Below are positions 9,451 through 19,269 of a DNA stretch of 64,000 bases, in pieces (within the stretch, counting starts at the first letter, position 1; each line of letters begins with the position of its first letter). A program made the translations under genes and the position numbers. Below the pieces are notes generated by a model. That model saw only the letters and a list, made by a program, of their open reading frames with translations, made no database searches and had not been told where the DNA came from. The stretch is from Trichomonas vaginalis G3 (taxonomy: Eukaryota; Parabasalia; Trichomonadida; Trichomonadidae), in the NCBI RefSeq assembly GCF_026262505.1, contig NC_067206.1:30519896-30583895 (forward strand), in the 5' to 3' direction.

Positions 9451-12123
9451 ATGAGAGTGAAGTACATGACAGCAATGACAAAAGGAACTAATATCAAACC
9501 TAATGAAATCGCTCACGAGGACATAGAGCTTAACAAGTACTTTGTGGAGTATCTTATAAGTGAAGAGTATGTAAGACCTTACTTCATGTTTGACAGCATG
9601 AATGAGGATGTTATTTCATGGTTAAAGAATATAAGCAATGTTTTCGGTAAGTACGTCATAGATGACAAAGGTCTTGTTGTATTTTATGAGACAGCAATAC
9701 GAACACAGGAACTAATGGATATTATGCACTCAACAGCAAAGAAAGGATTTAGTACTATTGGCATGAATGAACATTGCAGGAATGACATATACAACCTATG
9801 CTCACGAAAGCCTTACACAAAAGCAATACAAATGATAGAACATAAGTGTCTAAGGTCAGCAAATGAAATCATTACTGTCAGTGGTTATGAAAGAACTGTT
9901 AGCAAAGATGAGTGGAAACAGCTATTCATATTAAGGAAGGACGTTGCTGAACTAGTTAAACCTGTTGCACAAACATTGTTTCAGATAAGACCAGCAATGA
10001 CTAAGAACCCTTTGACCTTAGTCAATGAGACCATAGAGGTTGAAGATAATGACATGAAAGAACTAGGAATGAATGAGAGAAGTTGTGAAGGATGTTTGAG
10101 TCAAAACACATGGTTCTTCAGAGCTGTTAAGAAACTTAGTAAAGAACGACAGAAATATTTTATAGAGAAGTATTGCAAAGGATGTGTAAATGAATTGCTT
10201 GAAATAGAACTTAGAGACACTTTCACACTAAAGGACTTGAGGAAAAATAAGTACATGAGTGAAGAAGGTATTGACATAGCTAGTGTTATAAATGACTTAA
10301 GAAGATGTGTTGTTGTTATTGACGGAGCACGTATGACATATCTAGTGAAAGATTATGATGGAATACGAGACACAACAACACTTGTGTCAGTAGATAGCAA
10401 GGAATTCAATAAGCTCATGAAGAGTGTTTATGTAGGACGTATTGAGGAGAAGGATGTGAACGCACTGATGATTTATGAAGCGGGTCAGAACAAGAACTAT
10501 CTTATGAAGTCAGGCATGAGATTCTTTGACGAAAGAGATGACATTTACAGCTATTTCAGAGGATATGAGTATGAGGTACTGAATGAAGTAGATGAAAGCG
10601 TTATTGAAGGATATTTGAAACATGTTCACGATGTCATATGTAATGAGGATGAAGAGCTTTATGAGTATGTTTTGAACTGGTTCGCCTACATCGTTCAAAA
10701 TCCTTGTGGAAAGACTGGAACAGTACTTTTGTTAATAGGAAAGCAAGGAACTGGTAAGAATGTACTTAGTAATGTTCTATGCGAGCTCATTAGCAAGTAC
10801 GCCAACAATAATATAACGGCAATAGAGAATGTGGTTGGTAGATTCAATGCTGCTATTGAGAACATGAAGCTCATCGTATGCAATGAACTAAGCTCATGCG
10901 ATACGTCTAAGGTCATGAACCACGACGCACTAAAGTCAATAGTAACAGAGACTCAGTTGGACTTAAATCAGAAGTGTCAGCCAGTAAGAAAGATAGAGAA
11001 TGTTTGTAATATCATCATGATATCTAACAACTTCAACTCAGTAAAGATTGACAAAGACGACAGAAGATTTGTTGTCATTGACGTAAGCAGCAGATACAAA
11101 GGAAATTACGAATATTTCTCAAATCTCATTGAAAGCTTTAATGAAGAGTTTTATTCAAACTTACTGACGTACTTCATGAAGAAAGATTTAAGTGAATTTG
11201 ATGTAAGGAAGATACCATTCACCAGGGCTAAACAAGAACTCATCGAAATGAACAAAACACCTTACCAAATGTTTTACGAGGAGTTCTATGAAAAGTTTGT
11301 ATCCGGATGGAATTGTACAGAGTGCTACAGAAGATATAAAGAATTTGCGAAGGAGAATGAATTCTTTGCATGTAGTTCAAATGTATTTGGTGGCAAGATG
11401 AGAGAATTTGTGAAGAGAAGTAGAAAGCGAGACGGTTCTGCAAGAAGTTATATTTACGAAGCAAGTATGATATTAGAAGGTCGTGGAAAGAAAGAAACAG
11501 TGAATTATGAGGAAGTGCTTGAAAAATTCATGGAGTACATGGGAAGCAATATAACATACAACAAAGACATATACAGTGAGTTTAAGTACTACTGTGAACA
11601 GCATGAGATTGAAGTAATGAGTAAAGGAGACTTTGAAACGCTTATGAAAGACAGTAAGGAGGTCGTTCATGAGAACAGTGTTGAAATAGTTCATGAGAAC
11701 AGTGAGGAGGTCATACATGAGAACAGTGATGAAATAGTTCATGAGAACAGTGAGGAGGTCATACATGAGAACAGTGATGAAATAGTTCATGAGAACAGTG
11801 AGGAGGTCATACATGAATGCAATGATGAAATAGTTCATGAGAACAGTGAGGAGGTCATACATGAGAACAGTGATGAAATAGTTCATGATGTCGTTCGTGA
11901 AGAAGCCATTGCAACAAAGAATAATATAAAGGATTTCATAGAACTTAACAAGGAGGAGTTTAAAGAAGGCTATGAAGTGAAAAGATGTGAAGAAGATTTC
12001 TTGGCGTATTTGAAGAAAAAGAGACTAAAGCCAATGGCTCAAAATAAGTTTCAATCGATGTTTGAAAAGAAACGTTTGAGCTATGGTGGTGTAAGAAGCA
12101 CATATTACTTTGTTAAGAAGTGA
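9451..12123 (+). CDS. D5-like SF3 helicase (virus/Polinton type), whole copy
   Basis: An 890-aa protein counted from the ATG at 9451; an in-frame TTG lies 12 bases upstream. The centre is a D5-type superfamily 3 helicase: Walker A GKQGTGKN at residues 430-437, Walker B-like KLIVCNEL at 473-480 and motif C ending IIMISNN at 521-527. Such enzymes unwind DNA at origins and are the replication initiators or primase-helicases of NCLDVs, virophages and Polintons. The N-terminal 400 residues are not confidently recognised; two Cys-x2-Cys pairs (C212, C215, C242, C245) suggest a zinc finger. Residues about 735-812 are an acidic repeat based on EEVIHENSDEIVHENS. The C-terminal 80 residues are basic and may bind DNA. 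Its likely partner sites are the AGATCT iterons in the adjacent satellite (inference). The helicase core resembles that of the Polinton gene at 41854-44157. Confidence 0.8.
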   Translation: MRVKYMTAMTKGTNIKPNEIAHEDIELNKYFVEYLISEEYVRPYFMFDSMNEDVISWLKNISNVFGKYVIDDKGLVVFYETAIRTQELMDIMHSTAKKGFSTIGMNEHCRNDIYNLCSRKPYTKAIQMIEHKCLRSANEIITVSGYERTVSKDEWKQLFILRKDVAELVKPVAQTLFQIRPAMTKNPLTLVNETIEVEDNDMKELGMNERSCEGCLSQNTWFFRAVKKLSKERQKYFIEKYCKGCVNELLEIELRDTFTLKDLRKNKYMSEEGIDIASVINDLRRCVVVIDGARMTYLVKDYDGIRDTTTLVSVDSKEFNKLMKSVYVGRIEEKDVNALMIYEAGQNKNYLMKSGMRFFDERDDIYSYFRGYEYEVLNEVDESVIEGYLKHVHDVICNEDEELYEYVLNWFAYIVQNPCGKTGTVLLLIGKQGTGKNVLSNVLCELISKYANNNITAIENVVGRFNAAIENMKLIVCNELSSCDTSKVMNHDALKSIVTETQLDLNQKCQPVRKIENVCNIIMISNNFNSVKIDKDDRRFVVIDVSSRYKGNYEYFSNLIESFNEEFYSNLLTYFMKKDLSEFDVRKIPFTRAKQELIEMNKTPYQMFYEEFYEKFVSGWNCTECYRRYKEFAKENEFFACSSNVFGGKMREFVKRSRKRDGSARSYIYEASMILEGRGKKETVNYEEVLEKFMEYMGSNITYNKDIYSEFKYYCEQHEIEVMSKGDFETLMKDSKEVVHENSVEIVHENSEEVIHENSDEIVHENSEEVIHENSDEIVHENSEEVIHECNDEIVHENSEEVIHENSDEIVHDVVREEAIATKNNIKDFIELNKEEFKEGYEVKRCEEDFLAYLKKKRLKPMAQNKFQSMFEKKRLSYGGVRSTYYFVKK
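11655..11890 (+). repeat. In-frame tandem repeat encoding VHENS units inside the helicase gene
   Basis: A 48-base unit (two 8-residue half-units, roughly EEVIHENS and DEIVHENS) is repeated about five times in frame. One unit carries HECN in place of HENS. The near identity at the DNA level indicates recent expansion by slippage or unequal exchange. The repeat forms a probably unstructured acidic linker between the helicase and the basic tail. Confidence 0.8.
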
Positions 12124-12794
12124 GGACATTTATTTTTGTCGTTAGTGTTGGAGTTTGTGTTTGTTGTTAGTGTTTGTCATTTGTGCTGAAGTTAGTACTT
12201 GATGTTAGTGTTGGAGTTTGTGTTTGTTGTTAGTGAGAGAATAAATTAAATCATGAACTTTGCCATGGTCTCTGTCCCTAGTAGTTTTCATTAAGTTCTG
12301 GAAATAATGAAAGTCATAAACTTTGCCATGGTCTCTGTCCCTAGTAGTTTTCATTATCTCACAGAGTTAATGAAAGTCATACTTTCTATCAGATGAAGCA
12401 TGCAGATGAACATAATGAAAGTTAGTGAGTTTGCCACGAGTTATGAATAAAATATTGGCATATTAGATGAGATAGCTGATGAAACAGGTGAAGATAAATT
12501 AAATCTTGGACTTTGCCACACTCTGTCCCTAGTTCCTCAAAATCCTTGACAACGTTGCTTAGAAATTTTGGTTCAAAACCTCATCTGATTTTAATCTGTT
12601 ATGCTACCTGTTAAGTTTCGTGAGATTATAAAGTAATGAATTCAAGTGGGTGAAAAAACAGGTGAAAAAAGAGGTGAGATCTCACCACTTCACCTAAATT
12701 TATTTTTGTGCTATGTTTTCATACGTGTGGGAGTGGTGATATCATTAATTTTTAAGTTTATTTTTTATTTTATTTTTATTTTATTTTTATGTAA
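12124..12794. other. Non-coding region with short dispersed repeats downstream of the helicase gene
   Basis: No gene is seen. GT-rich words (GTTTGTTGTTAGTG, GTTGGAGTTTGTG) are repeated just after the stop codon. A motif containing ACTTTGCCATGGTC and CTGTCCCTAGTAG occurs at 12251-12293 and 12313-12357, with a degenerate third copy at 12508-12536. An iteron block lies at 12646-12696. The last 60 bases before the next ATG are T-rich and look like the Polinton start-site motif. Confidence 0.65.
12646..12696. promoter_or_regulatory. Iteron block, type A, outside the satellite
   Basis: A diverged type A block (GGGTGAAAAAACAGGTG, then GAGGTGAGATCTCACC, then TTCACCTA) in the orientation of the right arm, about 100 bp upstream of the 108-aa gene. 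It is the only block seen outside the satellite and shows that the motif is kept where a promoter or origin might be. Confidence 0.5.
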
Positions 12795-13121
12795 ATGACG
12801 AAAACTATTGAGATAACAAACTACAACGGTCATGAGTTCAAGAATTTGTTCTTCGTTCCTCGTGAAAATACATTCTATCAGATACGAGGGAGAAAGGGTA
12901 AAGTTAGTTTGAGCGTTTATGAAGGAATGAAGAATGGAAAGTTTATACAAGCATACGATACAAACGGTAAGCGTGTTTCATTAGCTTTGTCAAAACTTAC
13001 TAACATTTATTTTGACAGTGACTTTGACTCTGACGATTGGAGCGACAGCAGCGATACTGAAGAATATGAACTATTGTGTGAAGCACAGCAATGGGAAGAG
13101 TTGCAATACTTCTGTAAGTGA
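12795..13121 (+). CDS. Small protein related to the C-terminal domain of the HNH endonuclease
   Basis: A 108-aa protein, acidic at its C-terminus (DSDFDSDDWSDSSDTEE). Aligned by eye, residues 3-70 follow the C-terminal domain of the HNH protein at 1507-2211: TIEITNYNGHEF against AVEITDYGKHSF, then FV/YV, and later DTNGKRVSLALSKL against DTENKRVILCINKF. I do not recognise the domain; a DNA-binding or protein-interaction module is a guess. The ATG follows TTTTATTTTTATGTAA, which matches the start-site motif of the Polinton genes at 34-52 kb. A type A iteron block lies about 100 bp upstream and could regulate it. Confidence 0.65.
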   Translation: MTKTIEITNYNGHEFKNLFFVPRENTFYQIRGRKGKVSLSVYEGMKNGKFIQAYDTNGKRVSLALSKLTNIYFDSDFDSDDWSDSSDTEEYELLCEAQQWEELQYFCK

Positions 13122-13257
13122 GAACGTTTATTTTTTACAGTAGTGAGGTGAAGTGGTTGGCGGCTTTATAAATATTTAAGGTTAAGTTGGTGTTTGTGTT
13201 TGTGTTGTAAAATATACGTTAACGGTTTTGTAAAGTGTCAAAACAGCTAAGTTGTGT

Positions 13258-14862
13258 ATGGAGGTGCGCAGTGCCACCGTACACGACTTATGTATACTAA
13301 CTTTGAAAACAGTTATTGGTGCAGGCAGGATAACAAGGCCAGTAGTTTCCTTTACCAGCACATTTGCTGAGTCATACACAATGAACCAAGAAATTGAAGT
13401 CTCATTTGAAGTAACAAATATCGTTGCAAATCAAAAAATTGCATACTACATTGAAAGCACCAATAACCAAATTATCAAAGATGAATTTATAGCAACCACA
13501 ACCAGTAAGAAGATAACTCAGAAAGTAACTGTTCGTTCATCTCCAGAATTCAACATCACAATTTACTGCAAGAGAGGAAATTATGAAGTATCCATTCCTA
13601 TTACAAAGATCTTGAATGTTCCACGTTCCCCTTCACTGCATTTTGATGAAAAACCGAAGAACAGTTACACAAAGAATAGTAGAATAGCTGTAAAAGGAAG
13701 AATTATTGATGTTTCAACAGGATTATTAGCATATAAATTTGATTCAACAGAAACTAAGGTGCTTCCAAAAGAATACACGGTATCAAATTCTTATTATTTC
13801 TCAGAACTTATTGATTTCCCTGTAAATTTCCAGGATGGACAACATTGTATTACTTTCTATGCTGTTGATAAGGCTTCTAATACTTATTCAAAAGGTGATG
13901 AATTTGAATTTTCATTTGTTAACACCCATCCACCAGAAATTCAAAACCTTAAGACATCAGCAGAAACAGTAATCAGAGGAAGGACTGTTAAAGTAACGGG
14001 ACAGATCAAAGATGAAGATCCAAATAGTTATTCTGATATTTCTCTTTCGTTTGGAGAGTTTGGTCCGGAAACAACAATTATTCCCAATTTTGAGACAAAA
14101 ATCACATGGACAGATTTCGAATATGAATTAACAATTCCTCCGGATACCCCACCTGGCAAATATAGAATATCTGTATCGGCCAAAGATACTGGTAGAGATC
14201 AATCTGAATATTATTATTGTTATGTTACAGTTTTAATTCAGCCAATTACCCCATTCCAAACAGCTCCTAAGACTGCTTTTGAAACTCCATTCAATACTGC
14301 ATTCCAAACTTCCCATAATACCCCCTATGAAACACCATTCAGTTCTGCATTTCAGACAGCTCACGATACACCATTTGTAACAGTATTCGCGACTCCGTTT
14401 CTTACTTCACAGGAAACTCCAATAAAAGAAGTTCCACCAGCTAATGGAGAGTCACCGAATGAGAAGTCTAACTTAGATGATGACTCCAAGAATTCATCGA
14501 GTGTTACTCCAAATTCTGCTGATGAGATGCCAACCCTGTTCCAGGATGATGGTTCTGCCAAGAAGAAGAAGAGCACTATATTGATTGTTGTAATCTGTTC
14601 TGTAATTGCAGTTATAATTATAGCAATTTTGATTGCTGTATTTATTTACAAACGCACCCACCAAGATGATAGCGAAGAAGAGTCATCTATTGAAATGGCA
14701 GAGACTGTCATACAATCTGTTGTAAATCCAAATGATGGAGCTACATTGGATAACCCATTATTTACAACAACTACTGTTGATGATGACGAAGATATCTTTG
14801 CCGGAGATTTCGAAGAAGGCAATACTGTCCATTACTTCTTTATCAAGGAAGAAGATGAATAG
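13258..14862 (+). pseudogene. Surface protein paralogue 1, 5'-truncated at the palindromic element
   Basis: The open frame encodes 534 aa from the first ATG and matches the C-terminal two thirds of the whole paralogue at 16351-19269. It has three Ig-like beta domains, a short Thr/Pro stalk with TPF repeats (residues about 335-390), a lysine stretch, one membrane helix at about residues 441-466 (ILIVVICSVIAVIIIAILIA) and a cytoplasmic tail with ETVIQSVVNPND and LDNPLF. The N-terminal beta domain and signal peptide are missing: similarity starts around 13290, near VIGAGRI against AGVGTN in the paralogue, and upstream lies element DNA. Without a signal peptide the product cannot reach the surface in the usual way, so it is probably a remnant. 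The tail is intact, which suggests that truncation is recent or that gene conversion maintains the tail. Confidence 0.7.
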
Positions 14863-16350
14863 TTTGTTTATAATATAAAATTTGTTTTTTTGCGGATTAA
14901 TTTTTGAAATTTCTTTTGATGGAAGAAACAGAATAGTTGCGTTGAGATCGTGATAGAAATTGTGTAATATTTAACATATAAGAAACTGTAATGTAAAATT
15001 AAGGAGCTGAAGCTATAAATTTGAAAATATGATTAAATAAAAGAATTTTAATGCCAAAATTGATTATATTTTAATAGGTTTTATATATTATATTTTAAAG
15101 ATATACTCAATAAGTTATAAATGTAAATGTCAAATGAAATAAATATAATCCACCGAAGAATTGACTCAAAAGTATGCAGATCAAATACGACGATTGAGTT
15201 TAATTTGATCTCATATTTGCTTAAAGATTTTGGTTTATTTAATTCAAAGGATCGAAATGAATAAAAAATGTTATTTAAAATGGCTATTATCAATGCCATT
15301 AAATAATCAAGCATAAGGATCCATAGGATTATTGTAAATAATGTAATGTCGGAAATATCGATATTCCAATATGTGTTTTGAAAATAACAATTAACCTGTT
15401 GTAAAATCAGTTGTGACTGGAAATTAGATTGCTTAAAGCATCGATCAAAAAATGTAAAATAAAAGATTTTTCTTTCTTTTTCATAACAATTTTCTTTTCT
15501 TATAGTTTTGATTTGTATTAAATCAATGATAGAATACGTATTTATGTTTATTTTTTGGAGTTGATATAAATTACGATTATGTTAAATTCAACGTGCATTT
15601 TAAATTTTTATTGTAGCATACTAAGTGTTATTAATTTCCTTAAATGTGATATGGTTGGATATCAATTCAAAAATCTCAAACCATTCAAAAATATAATGAA
15701 CTTGATCAAAATTGAATTTGTTCGTATCGATGAAGATACTGATTAACAATCATTTAGCTGATTTATAAACATTAATCGATGACTAGTTTTGAGACTATTC
15801 GATTTATGGTCAGAATTAGGACTATGTAGCAAATTGAGGGGAAAAGTGTTCTATGACCTCTCAAAAATATAATTAAATTTTAAATGATAGTTTAAAGATT
15901 AACTATTAGTATTAAAATGTTACGAAAATTTGTGGTTCCAAAAAATTTTATCGATCATTTTATAGACATGCTGTATAACATGATATTTCAATGGATGGTA
16001 CTTACGTTTCATTTCGATAATAAAATGCTTATCATAATATTCAAAAGTGAAAAATTTCACTCAATGCCATTTTATGATGTCATATTAGCATAATTACTGG
16101 AAATAATTGTCTCCATTAATGTGCTTTAAAATGCATATCTAATTGCTTTGCCCGGATAAATAAAATTGTATTGAATTTGATTGACCATTCATTGTCTCAA
16201 ATTATCGACTAAAAAATAAAACTTTGAAAAAAATGCACCATATTGTGGTATGTGTAACTTTAAATGAATTCAGTGCAAAATCATCTGACATTCGTATTCA
16301 AATAATGTAGATATTCCGTTTGAAATTTTGAAAAGAGTTTATTCAAGAAA
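14863..16350. other. AT-rich intergenic region upstream of surface gene 2
   Basis: About 1.5 kb of very AT-rich DNA. I see no gene, no RNA gene and no clear repeat. The last bases, TTCAAGAAAATG, give a TCA initiator-like start nine bases before the ATG of surface gene 2; the same arrangement (TTCAGGAAAATG) precedes surface gene 3. Confidence 0.6.
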
Positions 16351-19269
16351 ATGTTTTTTGTTCTCTTATCTCTCCTAGATGCTGCCTCTGGTGAAAAATT
16401 GAAGGTATATGCTGCAAATGATAAAGCAGATTTAGATATTAGATATTATAGAGATGAATATGATTATTATTGGGACACTTATGAAACAAAAGAGTATTCC
16501 ACAACATTCAACAACTATGGTTGGTTTGTTGTTTTCAGGGTTTATGAAGATGGCGAACCCGGAAAATTAGTGTATGTAAGGGGTTCGAATAATGGAGTTG
16601 CAAAATACAATGGAATTTATTTTGCCACAAATTACAAAATTGATTCAACAACAGGTTACCTCATTTTAACATTCGATATTACAAACACAGCACAAGAACC
16701 AAAGAGAATTGATGTTGGAGTTTTTGCTGATGTTCAAATTGCTGAAAATGATAAAGCTACGATTAAACCTTTAGCTAATAATAGAGGTTTCACAATGACT
16801 GATAGTGACGCTCAAATTTCATATACATTATTAATTCGAGATGCTGCTGGGGCAACAAATGTCGATTCTTTCTACTATGGACCATTGAAACGTGAGTGGT
16901 TCAATGGAGATTATAATTCTTATTCTCATTCTTACGATTTCTATTCTTACAACACAGACAAATTCCCATATTTCGAAAACGCAACCTTAGATAAAGCATT
17001 AACTGGTCAGGATAGCTGTTTTGCATTCTCATGGCAGAAGAGAGATATATATCCTGGAGAAAAAATATCACTTGGAACCACAGCAGGTGTTGGAACAAAT
17101 TTGAGGACTGCTCCATATGTTAGATGGATTACAGAGTTCAAAGATGTCTATACTCCAGGTGAGCAATTAACAATAAGATTCGAAGTAGGTGATTATGATA
17201 TTGGAGAAACAGTAACGGTGATTCTTATGGAAGACTCAACTAAAAAGTATGGAACTTTGGAAATATCTGAAACTAAAACAAGTGCTATATACAAGCATGA
17301 TGTAACGTTTGTATCTAAAGGAACAAAAGAGATAACTGTGTATGCTAGTGATAGCAAGGGATTTAAATCAGCTGAACTAAAGAAAACATTAATTGTAACA
17401 AACAAACCAAAGATCACAGTTACAAATACATTGAGTAATACATATAATAATGGTTCAACAATTTATATCAAAGGCTACGTATATGATGAAGATTACGTTC
17501 AAATAAGATATAGATTTGATGATTCTTTTACATCAAATGCACCTGAAAATATTTCATGCAGCATTTATGGAGCAAGTTATTCAAAGAACTTAGAAATACC
17601 ATCATGGTTACAAAAGGGACAGCATACAATTTATATTTATGCTGTTGACAAATATGGTGTCAAATCGGATGAAATTCCACATACATTTGAATATTCTCTC
17701 TCGCAGAAGCCAACAATTAAATTAGTTTCATTAGAGGAAGACATAGTTTATCCCGGATCAGAATTAATTATTTCTGGACAAATCAAAGATGAAGATGATC
17801 GTGAAGGACTATCAGTTTTTGCATTCATTTCTGATGTACTAAATGAGAAAATCATTAGCGGAAGAGCAAATGCACAATGGCAAACATTTAATGGAAAAGT
17901 TAAATTGCCTTGGAATATAAAACCAAATGAATATTCGTTATTTGTTGAAGCAAAAGATGACGCAGGACATTCTTCAAATATGGTTGAATTAAAAGTATAC
18001 GTAAAACCTTATCCACAAACAGCTGTTCCAACTCCGTATTCGACATCCCAAGAAACACCTTATGAAACATCTGTTCAGACGCCATTTAATACTGCTTTCA
18101 AAACGCCACATTCAACAGCCGAAAATACTCCATTTTCTACAGCTTATAATACACCTTATTTTACTGCTGCTGAGACACCATATTTTACTGCTGCCAGCAC
18201 TCCGTTTACAACTGCTGAAGAAACTCCATTAACAACTGCTGCGGAAACTCCATTAACAACTGCGGCGGAAACTCCATTAACAACATTTGAAGCAACTCCA
18301 TTTACAACTGCTGCGGAAACCCCATTCACGACATTTGAAGAAACTCCATATGTAACAGCATTTGATACGCCGTTTTCAACTGTAGAAGAAACACCATTTT
18401 CATCTGCTGTCGAAACACCATATTTGACTGAAGTCGAAACTCCGTTTGAAACTGCCTTCTCAACTGCTTTCGAAACACCTTTCGGAACAAACATGATAAC
18501 ACCACATAAAACACCAGATTCACCTTTCGAAACATTTGTTGAAACACCATTCATTACAAACAAAGAAACTCCATTTGAAACACCTTTCTTGACTGCCTTT
18601 GAAACACCATTTACTAGTCCATTTATAACAAATCAAGAAACACCATTCCTTACACAGAAGGAAACAGCTTTTGAAACGCCATTTGTAACAAATAAAGAAA
18701 CTGCCTTCGAAACTCCATTTATTACAGAGAAAGAAACAGCAATAGAAACACCATTTGTTACAAACAAAGAAACAGCTGCCGAAACACCGTTCTTTACACA
18801 AAAGGAAACTGCTTTTGAAACTCCATTTATTACTCCAAAGAGTTCTCCAGAGAAAATCGAACCGAAAATCAATTCTGATTCTTCCATCGAAACACCTTCA
18901 ACAACAAAAGATTTTGTTTACAATGATGCCCCGACAATAAATGTTAATGCAGACTCGGAAACTACAACCAAGAAGAAGAATATTGGAATGATCATTGCAA
19001 TTGTTGCATCAATATTAGCAATCATTATTGCTTTGGTTATAGGAATTGTTTTGTATATTCGTCACATGAAACAAGAAGAATCAGAAGAGGAATCATCAAT
19101 TGAGATGCAAGAAACAGTCATTTCATCTGTTGTCAACCCTAATGAAGGTATTACACTTGATAATCCATTGTTTACAACATCCGTAATGGATCAAGAAGAA
19201 GATATTTTTGCAGGTGAATTTGAAGAATCTAATCCAGTCCAGTACTTCTTTATTAAGGATGATGAATAA
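16351..19269 (+). CDS. Type I membrane surface protein with Ig-like domains and ETPF stalk (paralogue 2, whole)
   Basis: A 972-aa protein. A short hydrophobic signal (MFFVLLSLLDAASG) is followed by a beta-rich N-terminal domain (about residues 20-230) and three Ig- or PKD-like domains (about 235-550; AVDKYGVKSDEIPH is typical). Residues about 555-830 are a stalk of TPF/TPY repeats with periods of 8 and 12 residues, likely extended and O-glycosylated. A membrane helix lies at about 877-903 (GMIIAIVASILAIIIALVIG), followed by a short acidic tail with SEEESSIEM, VVNPNEG and LDNPLF. NPxF-type motifs often serve in endocytosis (known for other proteins, inferred here). The protein probably faces host tissue or bacteria as a multigene surface family member. 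I do not recognise the family by name. The start is supported by the signal peptide and the TCA motif just upstream. Confidence 0.8.
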   Translation: MFFVLLSLLDAASGEKLKVYAANDKADLDIRYYRDEYDYYWDTYETKEYSTTFNNYGWFVVFRVYEDGEPGKLVYVRGSNNGVAKYNGIYFATNYKIDSTTGYLILTFDITNTAQEPKRIDVGVFADVQIAENDKATIKPLANNRGFTMTDSDAQISYTLLIRDAAGATNVDSFYYGPLKREWFNGDYNSYSHSYDFYSYNTDKFPYFENATLDKALTGQDSCFAFSWQKRDIYPGEKISLGTTAGVGTNLRTAPYVRWITEFKDVYTPGEQLTIRFEVGDYDIGETVTVILMEDSTKKYGTLEISETKTSAIYKHDVTFVSKGTKEITVYASDSKGFKSAELKKTLIVTNKPKITVTNTLSNTYNNGSTIYIKGYVYDEDYVQIRYRFDDSFTSNAPENISCSIYGASYSKNLEIPSWLQKGQHTIYIYAVDKYGVKSDEIPHTFEYSLSQKPTIKLVSLEEDIVYPGSELIISGQIKDEDDREGLSVFAFISDVLNEKIISGRANAQWQTFNGKVKLPWNIKPNEYSLFVEAKDDAGHSSNMVELKVYVKPYPQTAVPTPYSTSQETPYETSVQTPFNTAFKTPHSTAENTPFSTAYNTPYFTAAETPYFTAASTPFTTAEETPLTTAAETPLTTAAETPLTTFEATPFTTAAETPFTTFEETPYVTAFDTPFSTVEETPFSSAVETPYLTEVETPFETAFSTAFETPFGTNMITPHKTPDSPFETFVETPFITNKETPFETPFLTAFETPFTSPFITNQETPFLTQKETAFETPFVTNKETAFETPFITEKETAIETPFVTNKETAAETPFFTQKETAFETPFITPKSSPEKIEPKINSDSSIETPSTTKDFVYNDAPTINVNADSETTTKKKNIGMIIAIVASILAIIIALVIGIVLYIRHMKQEESEEESSIEMQETVISSVVNPNEGITLDNPLFTTSVMDQEEDIFAGEFEESNPVQYFFIKDDE
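18013..18840 (+). repeat. Coding repeat of the ETPF stalk in surface gene 2
   Basis: Roughly 35 degenerate units with a TP[FYL] core. The first part has an 8-residue period (ETPFTTAA, ETPLTTAA, ETPFTTFE); the last part has a 12-residue period (ETAFETPFVTNK, ETAIETPFVTNK). The equivalent stretches are about 30650-31300 in gene 3 and 14255-14430 in gene 1, with very different unit numbers. Long open frames on the opposite strand here are composition effects. Confidence 0.85.

Larger units (their letters stand above)
1..13250. mobile_element. Palindromic virus-like element (SF3 helicase, HNH nuclease, satellite), left end outside the window
   Basis: The sequence from position 1 to 5313 is the reverse complement of 5549 to about 10856, with rare substitutions and small indels, so the two arms mirror each other around a 235-bp spacer. 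The mirrored part must continue to the left of the window. Each arm holds, from the outside in, a D5-type helicase gene, an HNH endonuclease gene and about 3 kb of satellite with iteron blocks. The right arm continues to a 108-aa gene and then abuts a truncated host surface-protein gene near 13250. No capsid gene is visible. One copy of each gene looks whole and its partner copy is broken. The near identity of the arms suggests youth or recent gene conversion. The family is uncertain: the helicase and start-site motif resemble those of the Polinton further right in the window. The right boundary is an estimate (between 13122 and about 13290), because the matching left end is not visible. Confidence 0.7.

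Noticed and set aside
18156-18887. Minus-strand frames rich in NGVS repeats opposite the surface-gene stalks (also at 30735-31484)
   Set aside because: They are the reverse translation of the ETPF coding repeat; the plus strand has the complete protein with signal peptide and membrane helix.
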